A DNA stretch of 10,499 nucleotides from the NCBI GenBank assembly GCA_964540005.1, contig CAZILN010000224.1, positions 1-10,499 on the forward strand, written 5' to 3'. Below are positions 7,144-10,499 of this stretch, in pieces (the stretch's first letter is position 1; the number at the start of each line of letters is the position of its first letter). The stretch is from CAZILN01 sp964540005 (GTDB lineage Bacteria; Bacteroidota; Bacteroidia; Bacteroidales; SM23-62). The notes under the pieces are model-generated. The model made no database searches. It saw only the letters and a list, made by a program, of their open reading frames with translations, and was not told where the DNA came from. The position numbers and the translations under genes are program-made.

Positions 7144-7431
7144 TTACAGATTAAACTCTGTGAAGTTACTGCTTTCTGTCATTTCCAGAATGACAACCTC
7201 AGGTTTCAATTCCTGAAATACTCCATCCGCCTCTCCTGCCTGATCTCTCTGTCCATAATTCTGGACCATAAAGGCATTAAGGAAGCCAAGCACCGCAACA
7301 AGTGTCAGGTTTATAATCAGTCTTGAGAGCTTCATCTTCCTGTTTGTGCTTTTATATATTGATTCCTTCATTCCAATCTGCTGTTCAATATGCCACATAA
7401 AATTTACCAAACTAAGTGCCAAAGATTTCAT
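7144..7431 (-). CDS. Small hypothetical protein with one membrane segment
   Basis: A 95-residue open frame that I do not recognise. A hydrophobic stretch at about 38-55 (RLIINLTLVAVLGFLNAFMV) follows a basic segment (KSTNRKMKLSR), as in a signal anchor or an uncleaved signal peptide. The tail is acidic (GEADGVFQELKPEVVILEMTE) and has no cysteine. Possible starts are ATG 7431 (95 residues), 7371 (75 residues) and 7335 (63 residues). The last would put the charged-then-hydrophobic segment at the very N-terminus and has an AGGAAG directly before it, too close for a standard ribosome site. The strong terminator just downstream on the same strand is the best evidence for a transcribed gene. If the protein is made, it is probably inner-membrane with the acidic tail outside. 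No function is suggested by the neighbours. Confidence 0.55.
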   Translation of the reverse strand: MKSLALSLVNFMWHIEQQIGMKESIYKSTNRKMKLSRLIINLTLVAVLGFLNAFMVQNYGQRDQAGEADGVFQELKPEVVILEMTESSNFTEFNL

Positions 7432-7507
7432 CTGTCTGTGATTGAGATCCTTATGTAGTTTTCACTATTATAAAAATAGAGTAATTCGTGTATCATAGCG
7501 AACAACT

Positions 7508-7525
7508 TTGTACGAAAACGTACAA
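7508..7525. promoter_or_regulatory. Perfect inverted repeat, candidate operator
   Basis: TTGTACG-AAAA-CGTACAA: two perfect 7-base arms around four bases, about 77 bases before the earliest start (7431) of the small gene and downstream of the aldo/keto reductase gene. The arm length and 4-base spacer (centres 11 bases apart, about one helical turn) fit a dimeric regulator better than a terminator, as no T run follows on either strand. It probably serves the minus-strand small gene, because the only other neighbour ends here. Confidence 0.45.
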
Positions 7526-7564
7526 TGAATCATTCATCCAGCATACAGACAAGTTGGATAGGTT

Positions 7565-7597
7565 TTTGTTCAATAAAACACGTTTTTATTAAACAAA
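7565..7597. terminator. AT-rich stem-loop over the end of the aldo/keto reductase gene
   Basis: Arms 7565-7578 and 7584-7597 pair at 13 of 14 positions (mismatch C7571/A7591) around the loop CACGT. The stem covers the reductase stop codon (7570-7572). On the minus strand it is followed by A residues rather than T residues, so it is not a textbook terminator. It could act as a 3'-end stabiliser of the mRNA or a weak transcript end. Confidence 0.4.
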
Positions 7598-8526
7598 GGT
7601 GTTATGCCTGTTGTTGAGGACCTGAGTTCGGCTATCTCTTCATCGGTAATCTTCAATCCGGAACGGACAATATCATTAGCCCTTGTCCAGAACTTATATT
7701 CTCCCGGGGGAATGGCTGCCGTGACACCCTGATCGAGGGTATACCTCAGGGATTGTGAAGACATGGTTTTATCCTCCATGGGCAGGTACCAGCATTTTTC
7801 ATAGGGTTTGGGTCCTCCCCCGGGGATGGGTGAAAAAGCCATGGCCTTCAGGGCCAGTATGCCCATTCCTTTCTCTTTGGCGCGATCCAGAACCTTTGGT
7901 CCGAAATTACCGGCCTCCATGCAAATATAATTGACCGGGAACAGTATGCTGTCAAAATCGAACTTATCCATAGCGAGTAATGCAGCTTCCTGCGAATGAG
8001 CAGAAAATCCAAGGAAGCGTATTTTACCTGCTTCCCTGGCTTTCAAAATGGCTTCCATGGCTCCACCCGGTGCAAAACACTGCTCCACATCTTCAATACC
8101 GGACAGGGCATGCAACTGGTAAAGGTCAAAGTAGTCTGTCCGAAGTTTTTGAAGCGACTCATTGATTTCCTGGCCGGCTCCCGCAGCATCGCGCCTTGTT
8201 GTCTTACATGCCAGGAAACAATCTTTCCTGTAAGGTTCGAACGCCGGTCCCAGCATCTCCTCAGCATTGCCATAGCTGGGCGCCACATCGAAATAATTAC
8301 ATCCCAGGTCAATGGCCAGGGATACGCGCCTGGACGATTCTTCTGCAGTCTCGTTCATTACAAGTATACCGCCAAAGCCGATGATGGATAATTCCTCTGC
8401 GGTTCTGCCAAGTTTCCGTTTTGGTAGCAGGGTTGAAGAAGTGTCACCGCAGTAGTTCAGAATGGGGATGGCAGAAATGGCAATACCTGACTGAAAGCTT
8501 TTCCTGACAAATATTCTTCGTTTCAT
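7570..8526 (-). CDS. Aldo/keto reductase, probably exported (Tat-like signal)
   Basis: A 318-residue NADPH-dependent oxidoreductase of the aldo/keto reductase superfamily. The catalytic tetrad is visible: D80 and Y85 in NYFDVAPSYGNAE, K108 in FLACKT, and H139 in YQLHAL. The fold begins near residue 35 (PKRKLGRTAEELSIIGFGG) and continues through GKIRFLGFSAH (168-177) and AIPPGEYKF (271-279), where cofactor contacts usually lie. The first 26 residues, MKRRIFVRKSFQSGIAISAI and on to C26, look like an export signal: an RRxFxxK-type twin-arginine motif followed by a modest hydrophobic segment. Tat export would suit an enzyme that carries its cofactor already bound. C26 (ILNYC) is a poor lipobox. 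Substrate unknown. The gene stands alone, divergent from the ABC exporter across 108 bases. Confidence 0.9.
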   Translation of the reverse strand: MKRRIFVRKSFQSGIAISAIPILNYCGDTSSTLLPKRKLGRTAEELSIIGFGGILVMNETAEESSRRVSLAIDLGCNYFDVAPSYGNAEEMLGPAFEPYRKDCFLACKTTRRDAAGAGQEINESLQKLRTDYFDLYQLHALSGIEDVEQCFAPGGAMEAILKAREAGKIRFLGFSAHSQEAALLAMDKFDFDSILFPVNYICMEAGNFGPKVLDRAKEKGMGILALKAMAFSPIPGGGPKPYEKCWYLPMEDKTMSSQSLRYTLDQGVTAAIPPGEYKFWTRANDIVRSGLKITDEEIAELRSSTTGITPLFNKNVFY

Positions 8527-8634
8527 GCTTCCGGGTGTTTATTGTTTTATAACACTAAAATACAAAATTCCTGATTATTGTAAATCTCATCGAATGTGAT
8601 TACTTTCAGCCTGTTGATAAAGAAGCTAACAATC

Positions 8635-9540
8635 ATGGACATTATTGAGATCTCAGGTGTTACCAAACGATTCAATGGTATAACTGCTGTAAACAATCTT
8701 AGCCTGAATGTTCCAAAAGGGAGCATTTATGGCTTTATAGGTCCCAATGGATCGGGTAAAACAACCACCATCCGTATGATAATGAACATCCTGTTCCCCG
8801 ATCAGGGGGTAATCAGGGTCTTCGGTCAGGAACAACAGAATGCACGCCTGGAAAACGTGGGATACCTGCCCGAAGAACGTGGATTATACAAGAAAATGAA
8901 AGTGGCAGAGCTGCTGAAATTCCACGCAGAGCTTAAAAACGGTAAAAATATTTCCCGTGAGATCGAATACTGGTTAGGGAAACTGGACCTCTCCGACTGG
9001 TCGAAAAAAAAGGTGGAAGCTCTCAGCAAAGGTATGAGCCAGAAACTCCAGTTTATAGTCACCATTATTGACCGTCCCCAGATCATCATTCTCGATGAAC
9101 CTTTCAGCGGACTCGACCCGGTAAATGCTGAAGTCATCAGGTCGGCCATCCTTGAACTTCAGGAAGGAGGATCAACGGTCATTTTCAGTACCCACGATAT
9201 GAATATGGCTGAAAAAATGTGTGACTACATCTTCATGATCCATAAAGGTGAAAAGGTCCTTGATGGCACCCTCACCTCCATCCAGGATAATTATGGCAGT
9301 GACACTATCAGGATACATGCCGAGGGTGGAAGATCCGCCCTGGATGGTCTGAAGGATGTGGAAAAAATCACTGATTTCGGACAAATGCAGGAAATTAAGA
9401 TGGCTGCGAATGCCAACCACCAGGAAATACTTCAAAACATCATGAAAAAGACCCGGGTTCTCAGGTTTGAACTGACCAAACCTTCCCTGAATGACATTTT
9501 TATTAGAATCGCTTCACCTTCAACAGAAAAGCAGTTATGA
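8635..9540 (+). CDS. ABC transporter ATP-binding protein, NatA-like
   Basis: A 301-residue ATPase that powers the permease encoded next to it. The order of motifs is: Walker A GPNGSGKTT (36-44), Q-loop region YLPEERGLY (77-85, as in the sodium exporter subunit NatA), signature LSKGMSQKLQF (130-140, a variant LSGGQ), Walker B IIILDEP (150-156), D-loop SGLDP, and H-loop FSTHDM with H187. The last 85 or so residues form the C-terminal accessory domain seen in CcmA/NatA-type ATPases (DUF4162-like), ending with PSLNDIFIRI. The frame can also start at GTG 8596, adding 13 residues, but family proteins start just before the first beta strand, so I choose the ATG at 8635 (MDIIEISGVTKRF). Its stop overlaps the permease start as ATGA. 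Sodium export is possible but not shown. Confidence 0.93.
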   Translation: MDIIEISGVTKRFNGITAVNNLSLNVPKGSIYGFIGPNGSGKTTTIRMIMNILFPDQGVIRVFGQEQQNARLENVGYLPEERGLYKKMKVAELLKFHAELKNGKNISREIEYWLGKLDLSDWSKKKVEALSKGMSQKLQFIVTIIDRPQIIILDEPFSGLDPVNAEVIRSAILELQEGGSTVIFSTHDMNMAEKMCDYIFMIHKGEKVLDGTLTSIQDNYGSDTIRIHAEGGRSALDGLKDVEKITDFGQMQEIKMAANANHQEILQNIMKKTRVLRFELTKPSLNDIFIRIASPSTEKQL

Positions 9541-10499
9541 GAAAAATTCTGATACTTGCACGCCGTGAATACCGTACTGCCGTCAGGACCAGGGGTTTTA
9601 TAATCGGGCTGATCGTTGCCCCTATCATGATGGGGGGCAGCCTGATTGTTTTTAAGATCTTTCAGGACAATGTTGATGTAACCGATAAGAATATAGTAGT
9701 CATAGACCGTTCAGGAGTCATTGCAGAATCAATTAAGGAATCTGCCATATTCAGAAACGAGAATGAGATCTATGATACGGTAAAAAATGCGAAGATAAGG
9801 CCTGCCTATAACATTACTGTAATGGAACCGGATACGGTCGATCCCTATGCCCAGAAGCTCAAGCTGTCTGAAAAAATCAGGGATAAAACCTACCATGCCT
9901 TCGTGGATATCGGTCCGGATGTAGTCCACCCGGGAAAAGATCCGGCTGCTTATAAAATCCAGTACTATGCTGAAAACGCCGCAATTGATGAGGTACGGGA
10001 CTGGATCTCATGGCCCATCAACAATCGTCTTCGTGAGCTCAGGGTTGAAGATCTGAATGTCAGCCAGGAAGCCGTACAGGACCTGTTCTTCTGGATTAAC
10101 ATCAACGGGATGGGCCTGATGACGGTGGACAGGAAAACCGGGGATGTAGTGGAAGCCAGGGAAAGTAATGTAGGGGAAACCATTATTGTTCCCTATATCA
10201 TGTTGTTGTTGCTGTTTATAATGGTCATGATGGCTGCCGTTCCGCTTCTGAGTTCTGTGATGGAAGAAAAATTGGAGCGGATCGCAGAAGTACTGCTCGG
10301 GTCCATCACACCCTTCCAGTTTCTGATGGGCAAGATACTGGGAAGTATCAGCGTCTCCCTGACAGCATCATCTGTATATATTATTGCAGGGATTATTACT
10401 GCCAGCCAGCTGGATATGCGGCACCTGATCCCCTACGATGTATTACCATGGTTTTTTGTTTACCTGGTACTTAATATAGTTATGATTGGATCAATGATG
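9537..10499 (+). CDS. ABC-2 type permease, NatB-like (cut by window end)
   Basis: The first 321 residues of the membrane partner of the preceding ATPase; the frame is still open at the window edge. The start ATG overlaps the ATPase stop (ATGA), a sign of coupled translation. It begins MRKILILARREYRTAVRTRG, with TM1 at about 21-40, an extracytoplasmic domain at about 41-213, then TM2 at 215-239, TM3 at 266-288 and TM4 from about 303. The cytoplasmic stretch after TM2, SVMEEKLERIAEVLLGSITP with GKILG shortly after, is the hallmark of ABC-2 permeases of the NatB/YhaP kind. Further membrane segments are expected beyond the window. The substrate (sodium, drug or other) cannot be read from the sequence. 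Confidence 0.92.
   Translation, partial: MRKILILARREYRTAVRTRGFIIGLIVAPIMMGGSLIVFKIFQDNVDVTDKNIVVIDRSGVIAESIKESAIFRNENEIYDTVKNAKIRPAYNITVMEPDTVDPYAQKLKLSEKIRDKTYHAFVDIGPDVVHPGKDPAAYKIQYYAENAAIDEVRDWISWPINNRLRELRVEDLNVSQEAVQDLFFWININGMGLMTVDRKTGDVVEARESNVGETIIVPYIMLLLLFIMVMMAAVPLLSSVMEEKLERIAEVLLGSITPFQFLMGKILGSISVSLTASSVYIIAGIITASQLDMRHLIPYDVLPWFFVYLVLNIVMIGSMM

Noticed and set aside
7996..8391. 131-residue plus-strand open frame
   Set aside because: It lies wholly antisense to the well-supported aldo/keto reductase and shows no recognisable features.
8596..8634. GTG start 13 residues before the ABC ATPase
   Set aside because: The domain begins right at MDIIEISGV; the extra residues have no family counterpart.

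Overview
The window looks like ordinary chromosomal DNA from a member of the Bacteroidota, probably a Bacteroidales-type environmental lineage. The grounds are: an orphan FtsX-like permease of about 790 residues with the phylum's typical ending (NPAESLRYE), a DUF3109 cysteine-rich protein, a lipoprotein-type serpin, start codons without clear Shine-Dalgarno sequences, and a few near-matches to the Bacteroidetes -7 element TAnnTTTG. By eye the GC content is in the low to mid 40s and is even across the window. I see no transposase, phage gene, CRISPR array, tRNA or rRNA.

Layout, left to right. (1) 50-631, minus: a DUF3109/YkgJ-like protein with eight cysteines. Its open frame extends upstream to 808, but that extension runs through a GC-rich palindromic element (about 676-731) that looks like a dispersed intergenic repeat, so I place the start at 631. 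(2) 902-4099, plus: three genes probably read together. They are a secreted TPR protein, a serpin with an intact inhibitory hinge, and a membrane-embedded HExxH (DUF3267) protein. (3) 4128-4514, minus: a stand-alone receiver domain, convergent with the DUF3267 gene and divergent from the next gene. (4) 4667-7042, plus: a large FtsX/MacB-type permease with no ATPase beside it. (5) 7144-7431, minus: a small unrecognised single-TM protein, followed by a convincing factor-independent terminator at 7091-7120. (6) 7432-7569: a short intergenic stretch with a perfect 7-4-7 inverted repeat (7508-7525) and, at its right edge, an AT-rich hairpin overlapping the next stop codon. (7) 7570-8526, minus: an exported aldo/keto reductase. 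(8) 8635-9540 and 9537->10499, plus: a NatAB-like ABC exporter, an ATPase overlapping a permease by ATGA; the permease is cut by the window edge.

The common theme is the cell envelope: exported proteins, an intramembrane-type zincin, a protease inhibitor and two ABC-type membrane systems. Nothing shows that they form one pathway, and I find no clear undescribed system. The items most worth a second look are the repeat element that creates a false N-terminal extension, the palindrome at 7508-7525, the serpin with its two flanking genes, and the small membrane protein.
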